A DNA stretch of 64,000 nucleotides from JBBATK01 sp044224515 (GTDB taxonomy: Bacteria; Bacteroidota; Ignavibacteria; Kapaibacteriales; NICIL-2): the NCBI GenBank assembly GCA_044224515.1, contig JBGAKH010000012.1, positions 1 to 64,000 of the forward strand. The letters are read 5' to 3'. A program made the translations under genes and the position numbers. The first letter of the stretch is position 1, and every line of letters starts with the position of its first letter. The notes beneath the pieces are model-generated. The model worked only from the letters and a program-made list of their open reading frames with translations. It was not told the DNA's origin and did not search any database. Of the stretch, positions 1 to 9,248 are shown piece after piece.

Positions 1-8
1 ATATACTC

Positions 9-1470
<1,462 letters not shown>

Positions 1471-1914
1471 GATGTTTGAATTCTTGGCTTGTTGAAATTG
1501 TAATTGACTTACAATTTGTAATCGTAATTGCTTACGATTGATTTGCTGCTGCTTCCTGTTTTCAAAGAACCTTCTTTAGGGTTTCTTGTTTTCCCCGCCG
1601 TTTGCCGTAGCGCACGAGGGGGCTACAAACATACGGGACTTTTCGAACAAAGCAAAAGAATTTTGTAGAAATATTTTCGGATAGGGTGTCTGCCCGAGTC
1701 TGATTTCCCTTGCAGAATTGCTGCTCATCAGTGTTTCACCGTTTGCAACGTCCCCGACCAATCTACGCTAAGTCAATGTTGCTTCTTCTTTGGAGGAGTA
1801 GGCTAGAGACCGCATGAAATCTTGCGCTGAGAGGAGTTGTGCGCGCTTAGTTGAAGCTAAACTTAGCTCGATTTGAGCGCCACAGCTCTTCGGTCGTACT
1901 TTTACAAGACTTCA
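1471..1914 (-). promoter_or_regulatory. 16S rRNA leader with boxA and two hairpins
   Basis: Transcribed leader of about 440 nt between the rRNA promoter and the 16S 5' end. On the minus strand it contains GTTCTTTGAAAAC (1558-1570), which matches the boxA antitermination element common in rRNA leaders. Two perfect AT-rich hairpins follow: 1520-1539 (8-bp arms, 4-nt loop) and 1495-1517 (9-bp arms, 5-nt loop), the latter about 25 nt upstream of the mature 16S. They may take part in processing or 16S folding. That role is inferred. Confidence 0.7.
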
Positions 1915-1942
1915 ATTATACAAGCAAAAAATAAAATTTCAA
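1915..1942 (-). promoter_or_regulatory. rRNA operon promoter (sigma70-like)
   Basis: On the minus strand a perfect -10 TATAAT (1915-1920) is preceded by TTG and, 16 bp further upstream, by a -35 TTGAAA (1937-1942). It is embedded in an A/T-rich stretch. It points at the 16S gene and would start transcription near 1907. The shape is the standard RpoD type, unlike the TAnnTTTG box of Bacteroidia. Confidence 0.7.
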
Positions 1943-2870
1943 ATTTTTTGTTTTTTTGACGGATATGGCGAAAAAATAACGGCGAGACTAAAAAGTACTT
2001 CACCCTTTGAGCCTTTTTGACTCTCGTGTCATCCATCCCCGAGTTTCCTTCGCACTCCTTTTTGTCACCGATCTATTGCAATGTTCGGGTGCTATCGGAC
2101 TCCCCTCGGGGCGCCCTTGAGCCGGTTCCTACCTGCTCACCGACGCCATTTTCATCTCTATAGCTACTCGCGGACCTTCCAACGTCCGCCTCTCAGCGAG
2201 GCTTCGGCGTCTTCAAAACGCTCCACTCTGCCAAAAACATCCGCCTGCCTCCTTCAATGTTCCGGCTTCTACCCTTCCTTGACCCGCTTTTGGATAGCAT
2301 TTCTTGAACCGAACACCCAATCTCAACGACTATTACATAGAATCACCTCTCATTGAAAGCCGAATTGATAGGATTCCGGTCGACTCCGGCAAGCCCGGCC
2401 AGCTGTTCCTCGCAAACTTGATTCAACTCAAGCGCAGTGTTTACCTCTTAGAATTGATCCATACTCAGGTATGGCGCGGTCAACGTGTCGCCATTTCTCC
2501 ATATTAAAGCTTGCCTCTCTTGTCACGTGTGCTAACAACGCTAAATTTTGGCAGAATTGACAGCCCAAGGACCTCTCAAGAAGCCGCCGGGTCGGAACGG
2601 CAGGTAGCCGAGTGGGAAAACGGACGCTTTTAAAGCCTACTGTGAGGCCAAAGACAGGACAGCCATACTACAGTGAGAGTCATTTTTTGCAATGCTTCGA
2701 CCACTCATAGCCTCTGCGTGCTGCCTTGAGCACACAGAGTTACAGTGTTGAGAGTGCCGAACGATGGGTAGAATAGCGTTAAAAGCTGCTTTACTAGGAA
2801 CTCTTTCCAGGCGAGAATTTCGGTTTTCAGCCTTATCATTACGATATCGGACCGGGTGGGTCTCCTGCCA
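1943..2870. other. Gene-free region between rRNA promoter and asparaginase
   Basis: About 930 bp in which I recognise no gene. Open frames here are short (up to 91 codons) and do not resemble proteins. Part of it may be upstream activating sequence of the rRNA promoter. The stretch 2540-2695 is richer in self-complementary segments: TTTGGC near 2548 can pair with GCCAAA near 2648, GCCG/CGGC arms lie at 2586-2601, and a T6 run sits near 2688-2693. It could therefore be a small structured RNA on the plus strand, but it matches no family I can name. It is not a tRNA, SRP RNA, RNase P RNA or tmRNA. Confidence 0.4.
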
Positions 2871-3869
2871 TTAGTCAATTTCCGGGGCGCACCACTCGAA
2901 ACGATGACGAATGTCTTCCCTCGACAGACCTGCACCTAAGGCACAGAGGAGCTTGATTCGAGCCTTTTGACCGTTGAGAAAGTCGGCAAATATGATCCCG
3001 GCATCATATAACTGCTTGCCAGCACCTTCGTAGGCGTAGACGTGTTCGGTACGGCCAACCGGACATCGCGAAACCAAGACTATGCAGAGTCCTTTTTCAT
3101 AGAGTGACTTCAGAGCATAGTACACTTGGGGTGGAACGTTCCCAACCCCCATCGCCTCCACAATCATTCCTTTTGCGCCCATCTGATAGGCTTGCTCAAA
3201 CAAACGACCATCCATTCCACTGTAACACTTGAAGAGTGGAACAAAGTCCGGTAACTCTTTCACGGAGAAATACTCGCGATGCACTGCCCGACGGTAAATC
3301 ATGACTTCGTTGTTCGAAATACGTCCCATCGGACCAAAGTCAAAACTTCTGAAGGTGTTAACCTCCTCCGTATCGGTTTTAGCAACCTCTGAAGCAGCGT
3401 TGATGACGCCCGCCAAACAGACCATAACGCCACATTCTCGCGCTTGAGCAGACGCTGCCAGGGAAATCGCATCTCTGAGATTACGCGGCCCATCCCAATC
3501 CGGTTCGCTGGAGTTGCGCATGGCACCCACTACGACAACCGGTTTGTGCGACCTAATAGTGCAATCCAGAAAGTACGCTGTCTCCTCCAGCGTATCCGTG
3601 CCATGAGTCACCACGACTCCGCTCATGTCCGGATCATTGAGATATGATTGTACTATCGCTGAAATCTCAAGCATACGTTCCGGTCCAATGTGCGGTCCGG
3701 GAAACTTCCCATACTCGTGCGCCTGAATGTCGTATGCTTCTCGCACTCCCGGCACGGCGTCCAGTATCTCCGAAACAGAAAGCTGCGGAACAATACCGCC
3801 AAAATCCTGGTCGATTTTTGATGCTATGGTTCCACCCGTAAACACGATCCCAACTTTAGCTTTTGACAT
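2871..3869 (-). CDS. L-asparaginase (type I/II family)
   Basis: Hydrolyses L-asparagine to aspartate and ammonia. The 332-residue length is normal for the family. Both threonine signature motifs are present: TGGTIAS at residues 11-17 (nucleophile Thr14) and HGTDTLEE at 89-96 (Thr91-Asp92). A later SEVAKTDTEEVNTF segment corresponds to the region that supplies the catalytic lysine. No signal peptide is visible (the protein begins MSKAKVGIVFTGG), so it is probably cytoplasmic, as in type I enzymes. It stands alone, divergent from the secreted protease. Substrate preference between Asn and Gln cannot be read from the sequence. Confidence 0.93.
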   Translation of the reverse strand: MSKAKVGIVFTGGTIASKIDQDFGGIVPQLSVSEILDAVPGVREAYDIQAHEYGKFPGPHIGPERMLEISAIVQSYLNDPDMSGVVVTHGTDTLEETAYFLDCTIRSHKPVVVVGAMRNSSEPDWDGPRNLRDAISLAASAQARECGVMVCLAGVINAASEVAKTDTEEVNTFRSFDFGPMGRISNNEVMIYRRAVHREYFSVKELPDFVPLFKCYSGMDGRLFEQAYQMGAKGMIVEAMGVGNVPPQVYYALKSLYEKGLCIVLVSRCPVGRTEHVYAYEGAGKQLYDAGIIFADFLNGQKARIKLLCALGAGLSREDIRHRFEWCAPEID

Positions 3870-4127
3870 AGCTCCCTGCCTCTACACTTTCGTGACACAT
3901 CTACTCCTCTTGAGCGTTCAGACAGTGCGCGTTGAAACGACACTATGCCGTGTCCTCCTATGGGTCCGGAGCACCGAATACAACTCAACACTGCAAAACT
4001 CGCAAAAAAAGAGTCGCGCATGATGCAGCTCGCGACACAAGGCACCATAACACCGCTGCGTCTCAGTTGAAACTTTCTTGGCACATTTGCATTATTAGAA
4101 AGCCACACAATTCTCTCGAAAGCACCC

Positions 4128-7001
4128 ATGTCACTGCGCATCCGTACTTCCTGTGCACTACTCTTTTTGTGTGTATGCTCTCAGCTTGCCTTTGCGCTCC
4201 ACGCAGCTCCCATAGCCGGCAAAGCATGGATACGAGTGCATAGCGATGTCGACCTCGCTACGCTCCATAGCCGTCTTCATTTGCCCTTCGGTGCGAAAAT
4301 CAGTCACGCACTCCTGCTTCCGGAGCAATGCATCTATGCAGGAAAAGACCTAGCTGCCGCAATGCCTTCAGCGAGCAACAGTCAGGAAGGTACTGACACG
4401 AAACGCCACTCGACTACTTCCGAAACTGACATCAGGTCGTTGGAAAACAAACTCCTGCGATGCTTTGCAGTTGAATTCGACGCCGCACTAAGCCCTGAAG
4501 AATTCTGCAAGGCGTGTAGGAACAGCTCTTCGCTGATTGCCGAATGTCTGCCTGTGTACGCGAATTATCCATTGTTCAAACCCAACGATCCCAAACTTGG
4601 ACAACAAGCCTACCTCGATAGTATTGAGATTCCCGCTGCGTGGAATATCACCAAAGGCGACAGCACTGTTTTGATCGCCGTGGTCGACGATGGTGTTCGC
4701 CGCAGTCATCAAGATTTAGTCAAGTCCGTAGCCCTCAACAGATCTGAAGTCCCTAACAATGGAATTGATGATGACCACAACGGCTATGTGGATGACTACG
4801 CCGGACTAAACTACTATGCGTCCACTGAACACGTCGCCGCAGACGCTACCTATAACACTCTCTATGATCACGGAACATGTGTTGCCTCCATCTGTTCGGC
4901 AACCATCGATAACGGTCTAGGCTTTGCGGGCGTAGGTGGATTGTCTCGATTCATTCCCATAAAGGCCAGCAACAGCTCACAACAGCAACACAACATCGAC
5001 GCAGGCTTCGAGTCTATACTGTACGCTGTTTCCCGCGGCGCACAAGTCATTAACTGCTCATGGGGCAATGACGATCAGGGGTTCAACCCCATGCAACAGG
5101 ATATTGTCGACTATGCATTGGCTCGTGGTTGCTGCATCGTTGCCGCCTGCGGCAATCGCGATAACTTCACAAGTCCCATTACTCGCTTCTACCCGGCTGC
5201 ATACAGAGGTGTGCTCAGCGTCGGTGAAACGGATGCCTCCGGAGTTGTCTCCAACAACTCTGTGTATGGATCTCACTGTCATATAATGGCGCCGGGATAC
5301 AGCATCTATACTGCTGCCAATACTGCCGACGATTCCTACACCGATCAGTCAGCACAGCCATTTGAAGGTACCTCGTCCGCGACTCCTATCGTGAGTGGTG
5401 TTCTGGCGCTGGTGCGCGCACACTTTCCTCAGCTCAGCGCACAACAATGTATGGAGCATTTGCGAGTCTGCGGAACATCAATCACGACACAGAATCCTAC
5501 TCTGAGTCCCTATGTGCCTCGCATGGTCAATGCGCGACGAGCCCTCGAGCAAAACCCGATGAACTCACCTTCCATACGCGTGCTGTCAACATCGCTGAAG
5601 GATAGTCAGGGCCAGCCTATACTGAATGCGCAGATACATGACACAGTATCGGTCTCGTTCCTCATCCACAATTACTTGGGCGACGCCTCCGACATGAAGG
5701 TCAAACTGAGTATCGTTGATCCTAATCAAGGCTCGGGCATCACCGTGTTGGATGCCGAGCAGTCTGTGGGTACAATGTTGGCAGGAGCTGAAACGAGCAT
5801 CTCGGGATTTCGTGTGATCATCGACAAAGCAAATTCCCAGCGACTGTTTCTGCGACTTGATTTCAGCGCCAAAACCAGCCAGAACACGGACTACACGGAT
5901 TTCGCCTTGGTTGATTTTTATCCTACTCAAGATTTCGTAGACATCAGCGATGGCAATGCTGTACTAAGCATTGGCGATAACGGCTGGGTTGGTTCCAATC
6001 AATATGTGAGTGTTGAACGCAAGGGCAGTGGCTTTGCAAGCAAGCGCTTTGGAAACCTTCTCTATCGCGGTGGCATTGTCTGTAGCTGTGATGAAAGCAA
6101 CGGCAGAACGGGCCTCGGTTCTGATGCATCACAGAGCAATAACTTCGATTTTGTCAGTCGCACGGCTCCTTTCCCTTATGTCTTGCGCTACGGAGATGTG
6201 GAACAGAGCGGAGATCTGCGCCTTGGTATTCAAGTCGACAACAGCTTCAGCTTTGTTGAAGGGTCAATTGTGCAGTGCGATACGAAGATTCAGAACCTGA
6301 GCTTCAATACCTTACACCGATTTGCAGCCGGATACTTTTTGGATTGGGATTTGACCGCTGCCGGTGATAGTAGCTTTGTGCGTGTGTTTAACGAAGCTCA
6401 ATCCGCTAACCTTAGCTCTGCAGCCGAGTTGCAGACACGACCGGGTTCGCCTGCGGTTGTAGGTGCGGTGGCAATGAGTCTCGACAGCTTTGCCGTGGGG
6501 CAAGCCGGTGGACTCAATATTGCGTTTATCTCGGGGAATTTCCCACCACAGAAAATGTATGAAGCACTGCACAGCGGAACGAGCATTCAATCTCAAGGAC
6601 CCGATGATATGTCGATGATGGTGGGAATGTCGTACAGCAACGACTTCCTGCCCGGCCAGACGCGAAAAATCCGCTTCCTCTTCGGTGCGGCTTCGAGCGC
6701 AGATAGTTTAGCTCTGCTTATGAAACGCGCAGAGCTGTCGACCGATGTCGTACAGAGCGATTCTCCAACAGTGCTCTATCCTTTGCCCGCTAATGACATG
6801 GTCTACGTCCACAACGGCGATCAGTCTATTCGTGCAGTGGAAATCATGTCGATGCAAGGACAACGCTTGCTCGTCGAAGAAGTGTCACAACCGATCACGG
6901 GCATTAGCATTAGTTGTTCATCGTTGGCAGCCGGTAGCTACCTCCTTATTGCGCATGGGGAGATCTCGCAACGAGTCTACAAGCTCATCGTTGTGCACTA
7001 A
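4128..7001 (+). CDS. Secreted subtilisin-like serine protease (S8) with T9SS C-terminal domain
   Basis: A 957-residue exported peptidase. An N-terminal signal peptide (hydrophobic stretch after MSLRIRTS, ending near FALHA) is followed by a prodomain of about 150 residues. The S8 catalytic domain has Asp187 (VVDDGV), His248 (DHGTCVASI) and Ser416 (GTSSATP). A long beta-rich region follows. The last 80 or so residues (from VLYPLPANDMVYV to the KLIVVH end) have the type IX sorting pattern, with an early YPLPAND-type motif, a central MSMQGQRL and a GSYLL strand near the end. It is therefore predicted to cross the outer membrane through T9SS and be anchored or released. It stands alone. The first ATG fits the signal peptide directly. 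Confidence 0.92.
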   Translation: MSLRIRTSCALLFLCVCSQLAFALHAAPIAGKAWIRVHSDVDLATLHSRLHLPFGAKISHALLLPEQCIYAGKDLAAAMPSASNSQEGTDTKRHSTTSETDIRSLENKLLRCFAVEFDAALSPEEFCKACRNSSSLIAECLPVYANYPLFKPNDPKLGQQAYLDSIEIPAAWNITKGDSTVLIAVVDDGVRRSHQDLVKSVALNRSEVPNNGIDDDHNGYVDDYAGLNYYASTEHVAADATYNTLYDHGTCVASICSATIDNGLGFAGVGGLSRFIPIKASNSSQQQHNIDAGFESILYAVSRGAQVINCSWGNDDQGFNPMQQDIVDYALARGCCIVAACGNRDNFTSPITRFYPAAYRGVLSVGETDASGVVSNNSVYGSHCHIMAPGYSIYTAANTADDSYTDQSAQPFEGTSSATPIVSGVLALVRAHFPQLSAQQCMEHLRVCGTSITTQNPTLSPYVPRMVNARRALEQNPMNSPSIRVLSTSLKDSQGQPILNAQIHDTVSVSFLIHNYLGDASDMKVKLSIVDPNQGSGITVLDAEQSVGTMLAGAETSISGFRVIIDKANSQRLFLRLDFSAKTSQNTDYTDFALVDFYPTQDFVDISDGNAVLSIGDNGWVGSNQYVSVERKGSGFASKRFGNLLYRGGIVCSCDESNGRTGLGSDASQSNNFDFVSRTAPFPYVLRYGDVEQSGDLRLGIQVDNSFSFVEGSIVQCDTKIQNLSFNTLHRFAAGYFLDWDLTAAGDSSFVRVFNEAQSANLSSAAELQTRPGSPAVVGAVAMSLDSFAVGQAGGLNIAFISGNFPPQKMYEALHSGTSIQSQGPDDMSMMVGMSYSNDFLPGQTRKIRFLFGAASSADSLALLMKRAELSTDVVQSDSPTVLYPLPANDMVYVHNGDQSIRAVEIMSMQGQRLLVEEVSQPITGISISCSSLAAGSYLLIAHGEISQRVYKLIVVH

Positions 7002-7016
7002 GAATTCTTCATCAGA

Positions 7017-7047
7017 GTGACTTTTATCTAGCCCGCGCTGCGCGCGG
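7017..7047. repeat. REP-like GC palindrome with GTGACTTTTAT flank
   Basis: Just after the protease stop codon, GTGACTTTTAT (7017-7027) is followed by CCGCGC-TGC-GCGCGG (7033-7047). The same 11-bp flank next to another GC palindrome occurs inverted at 27930-27962, downstream of another T9SS cargo gene. It may act as a bidirectional transcription stop or be a member of a REP-type family. Confidence 0.5.
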
Positions 7048-7053
7048 CCAGTT

Positions 7054-7749
7054 TTAATGGGGTACTGTTCGCAACGACTCTGCGTTGCCAGTCTCTTCGT
7101 GATATCGCACCGCGATACCTTGTTTATCGAAATAGTCCAAGAACAAATGTGTAGCCTCTTGGCGCTCAGCTTTTAGAAAACTTTCGATTTCAACAGGTCC
7201 AAAAATTCCATTGCGCTGGATGATAATGCGAGCGCTGGTATTCAATTGCTTTTTCACTTCGTTGAAATCGGTCGAAGCTAGTTGACCAAACAAATACAGC
7301 TTCGTTCGCAACGTGTCCTTGATCAGAATGCCGGTCAACTGCGAGATCAGAACGGCTTGCTTGTTGATGTCGACCGGACGCGCCGAACGAAATGACTCTT
7401 CCAAAACGCGACAAAACTCCGCGCCGGATACAAATCGTTTGTACAGAGCTGTGCTCGCGACGATCATGTTGATGTCACTGGAATCCGGACCCGACACTTC
7501 AGTGCGCACGGAATCAACCATGCGGCGTGCCGAAACTGAATCTAATGGTGAGAGCACTAGCGCGTACACGGAACGTACCGGTGGATGGGTACGCTTTGCC
7601 ATGACTTCATACTTTTTGGGTTTGTCTCCGTAGATAAGCGACAACACTGCGCCACTCAGAGCCAAAAAAGCGATGAAGCTAAGAACATAGAGCCAATTCT
7701 TGGGTCTGGCAGGAGGTACTCCGCTTTCAAACTGCTGTTGATCTGTCAT
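7054..7749 (-). CDS. Membrane-anchored protein of unknown function
   Basis: I do not recognise this 231-residue protein. A polar N-terminus rich in Gln, Pro and Arg is followed by one hydrophobic segment at about residues 19-41 (NWLYVLSFIAFLALSGAVLSLIYG). After it comes a mostly alpha/beta soluble part of about 185 residues, presumably periplasmic, with segments such as VRSVYALVLSPLDSVSARRM and RIIIQRNGIFGPVEIESFL. The single-anchor topology recalls small bitopic proteins such as FliL, but no diagnostic motif supports that. It converges on the protease gene with only a REP-like palindrome between them. The frame is clean and codon use is like its neighbours, so it is very likely a real gene. 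Confidence 0.75.
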   Translation of the reverse strand: MTDQQQFESGVPPARPKNWLYVLSFIAFLALSGAVLSLIYGDKPKKYEVMAKRTHPPVRSVYALVLSPLDSVSARRMVDSVRTEVSGPDSSDINMIVASTALYKRFVSGAEFCRVLEESFRSARPVDINKQAVLISQLTGILIKDTLRTKLYLFGQLASTDFNEVKKQLNTSARIIIQRNGIFGPVEIESFLKAERQEATHLFLDYFDKQGIAVRYHEETGNAESLRTVPH

Positions 7750-7928
7750 AAACTCGTAGTATAGCTAATCTTAGGGTCTGCTACCATGACTTTGCGTTTA
7801 GGCCGATGGGAATCCGCTTCGCGACGAAGCAGCTCCGCTACTATCACACGGGCTCGCACAAGTGACGGTATTCAAGAGAATCGAAAGTGACGAAAAGACT
7901 ACAATCTTCTTGCATGATCAGGAGTGCA

Positions 7929-8363
7929 TTAGAGTGCTTTTGACATCGTGAAATGCTGTATCTCGTTAAAAAGCAGATACGACATTTTATCGACCTTGTA
8001 ACCGAGTCCTTCGTAGAATGCAATTGCACTTTCACGAGCCTCTAAAATCATAATCGAGGCTCCTCCCTGGCGAGCGCGCTGTTCAAGAGCCTGCATCATC
8101 CGGCGTCCCAAACCGCGACCTTGCATCTGCGTCTCAACTGCCATATAGCGTACTTGAGACTCAGTGGCTGAGTTGAAGTGTAAGCGTCCGACCGACAAGG
8201 GAGTATTGTGGTCATCAACCAACATCAGATTTATACTCACAGCATCTCCGGGGTCTCGCTCTGAGCCTTTCTCTGCACCCCATGGTTCACGAAGTATGCG
8301 AAAACGCACATCGTAATACTGCTCCCACTCTTCCGTCGATTGCGGTTCCAATACGCGCATCAC
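7929..8363 (-). CDS. GNAT family N-acetyltransferase
   Basis: A 144-residue acetyltransferase of the GNAT fold, which transfers an acetyl group from acetyl-CoA to an amine on an unknown substrate. The acetyl-CoA pyrophosphate-binding motif A is clear at residues 80-90 (MQGRGLGRRMM), preceded by the beta4 strand VRYMAVE. Motif B is seen in the ESAIAFYEGLGYKV segment. The length is typical for a single-domain GNAT. The N-terminal part (YYDVRFRILREPWG) resembles the ElaA/AAC-like subgroup, but the substrate cannot be predicted. It stands alone, transcribed away from the ArsC-like gene. Confidence 0.88.
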   Translation of the reverse strand: MMRVLEPQSTEEWEQYYDVRFRILREPWGAEKGSERDPGDAVSINLMLVDDHNTPLSVGRLHFNSATESQVRYMAVETQMQGRGLGRRMMQALEQRARQGGASIMILEARESAIAFYEGLGYKVDKMSYLLFNEIQHFTMSKAL

Positions 8364-8716
8364 TATCCTCTAGTGTTCTTTGTTCATCCAAACTACGAAA
8401 GGACAACGCATCGCGAGACCTTGAAATATCGATGGTACTTCGCATACAAATCGGCACATTGCGACGACCTAAAACAAAGTCACCTTTGTTGCGTGGAGTC
8501 GCTCTGACGAAGTTTCAGAGTATGTTTGAGAGTATGCTTGAGCGTGCGATTCACAGCCAAGCTCTTGATCGTAAACAAGATCAGCATCAGAATCAACGTC
8601 AGAATGAGAGTACTGACTGGAGTAGTGCTCTCTCTACCATTCACAGTAGGTCCGCATAATTTTTGGGAGAATGTTAGGCCTGCTCCACAGAGTAACGATC
8701 AACCTGAACTACATCC
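8364..8716. other. Divergent intergenic region
   Basis: About 350 bp between the divergent GNAT and ArsC-like genes. It must hold both promoters, but I see no convincing -35/-10 pair or operator. An open frame of 125 codons here (8282-8659) is not protein-like and overlaps the GNAT start. Confidence 0.4.
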
Positions 8717-9160
8717 ATGAAACAAGTATTGTTTGTATGCACCGGTAACTCTTGTCGATCTCAAATGGCGGAGGCAATGTTGAGAGTCATAGCTCCCTCG
8801 CTGCGTGTTGTATCCGCCGGAGTGGAGGCAGCGCCTGCCGTATCGGCACTCGCAACCGAGGTCTTGGAGCATGGAGGCTGGAACGCGACTGACTTGCATC
8901 CGACGCAGTTGGATTCGGATCTCCGTAGACGCTCCGATGTTGTTGTCGTTCTCTGCGACTACGCTGCAACACGTTTGGATCAAGTTGCCCCGCTTGCGAA
9001 TGATTCAGTTTTGGTTCAAGACCGGATGCTGATTATTCATCCCTTTGACGACCCCTATCTCGTCAGTGGAAGTCCCGAACAGCGACGTGATGCCTATGAA
9101 CTCTGTCGAAGTCAAATTGAGATGTGGCTGCGTTCAGAGCTACTCCCGAGACTTCTCTAG
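8717..9160 (+). CDS. Low-molecular-weight tyrosine phosphatase / ArsC-like protein
   Basis: A 147-residue member of the LMW-PTP fold, which includes thioredoxin-coupled arsenate reductases. The P-loop CTGNSCR (Cys8, Arg14) is at the N-terminus right after the first strand, and the general acid region HPFDDP is at about 108-113. Arsenate reductases of this type also need two redox cysteines in an LCxxxxxxC pattern near residues 82-89. Here Cys80 is present (VVVLCDYAATRL) but the partner is missing. The protein may thus be a phosphatase, or an arsenate reductase with altered thiol chemistry. The gene converges on copA, and no arsR or arsB is nearby. Confidence 0.85.
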   Translation: MKQVLFVCTGNSCRSQMAEAMLRVIAPSLRVVSAGVEAAPAVSALATEVLEHGGWNATDLHPTQLDSDLRRRSDVVVVLCDYAATRLDQVAPLANDSVLVQDRMLIIHPFDDPYLVSGSPEQRRDAYELCRSQIEMWLRSELLPRLL

Positions 9161-9203
9161 TTGCACGAAGCATGGTTCACGATGCGGTTATTGACTTCTA
9201 AGT

Positions 9204-9247
9204 ATGCACGAACCATGCACGAACCATGCACGAACCATGCACCAACC
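9204..9247. repeat. Tandem array, four copies of an 11-bp unit
   Basis: ATGCACGAACC repeated at 9204-9214, 9215-9225 and 9226-9236, and with one change (ATGCACCAACC) at 9237-9247. A degenerate partial copy (GCACGAAGCATGG) starts at 9163. The array fills the short gap between the convergent ArsC-like gene and copA and ends one base before the copA stop codon. Confidence 0.9.
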
Positions 9248-9248
9248 A

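Noticed and set aside
2586..2652. Resemblance to a tRNA (TAGCCGAGTGGG), cobalamin-box (ACCTGCC on the minus strand) or SRP RNA (GGTCGGAA)
   Set aside because: No acceptor or T arm can be drawn, the other cobalamin motifs are missing and no gene follows on that strand, and the GGAA loop lacks its closing pair for SRP RNA.
9204..9247. CRISPR-like array
   Set aside because: Units are 11 bp and directly adjacent with no spacers; no cas genes in the window. The same holds for 24323-24366.
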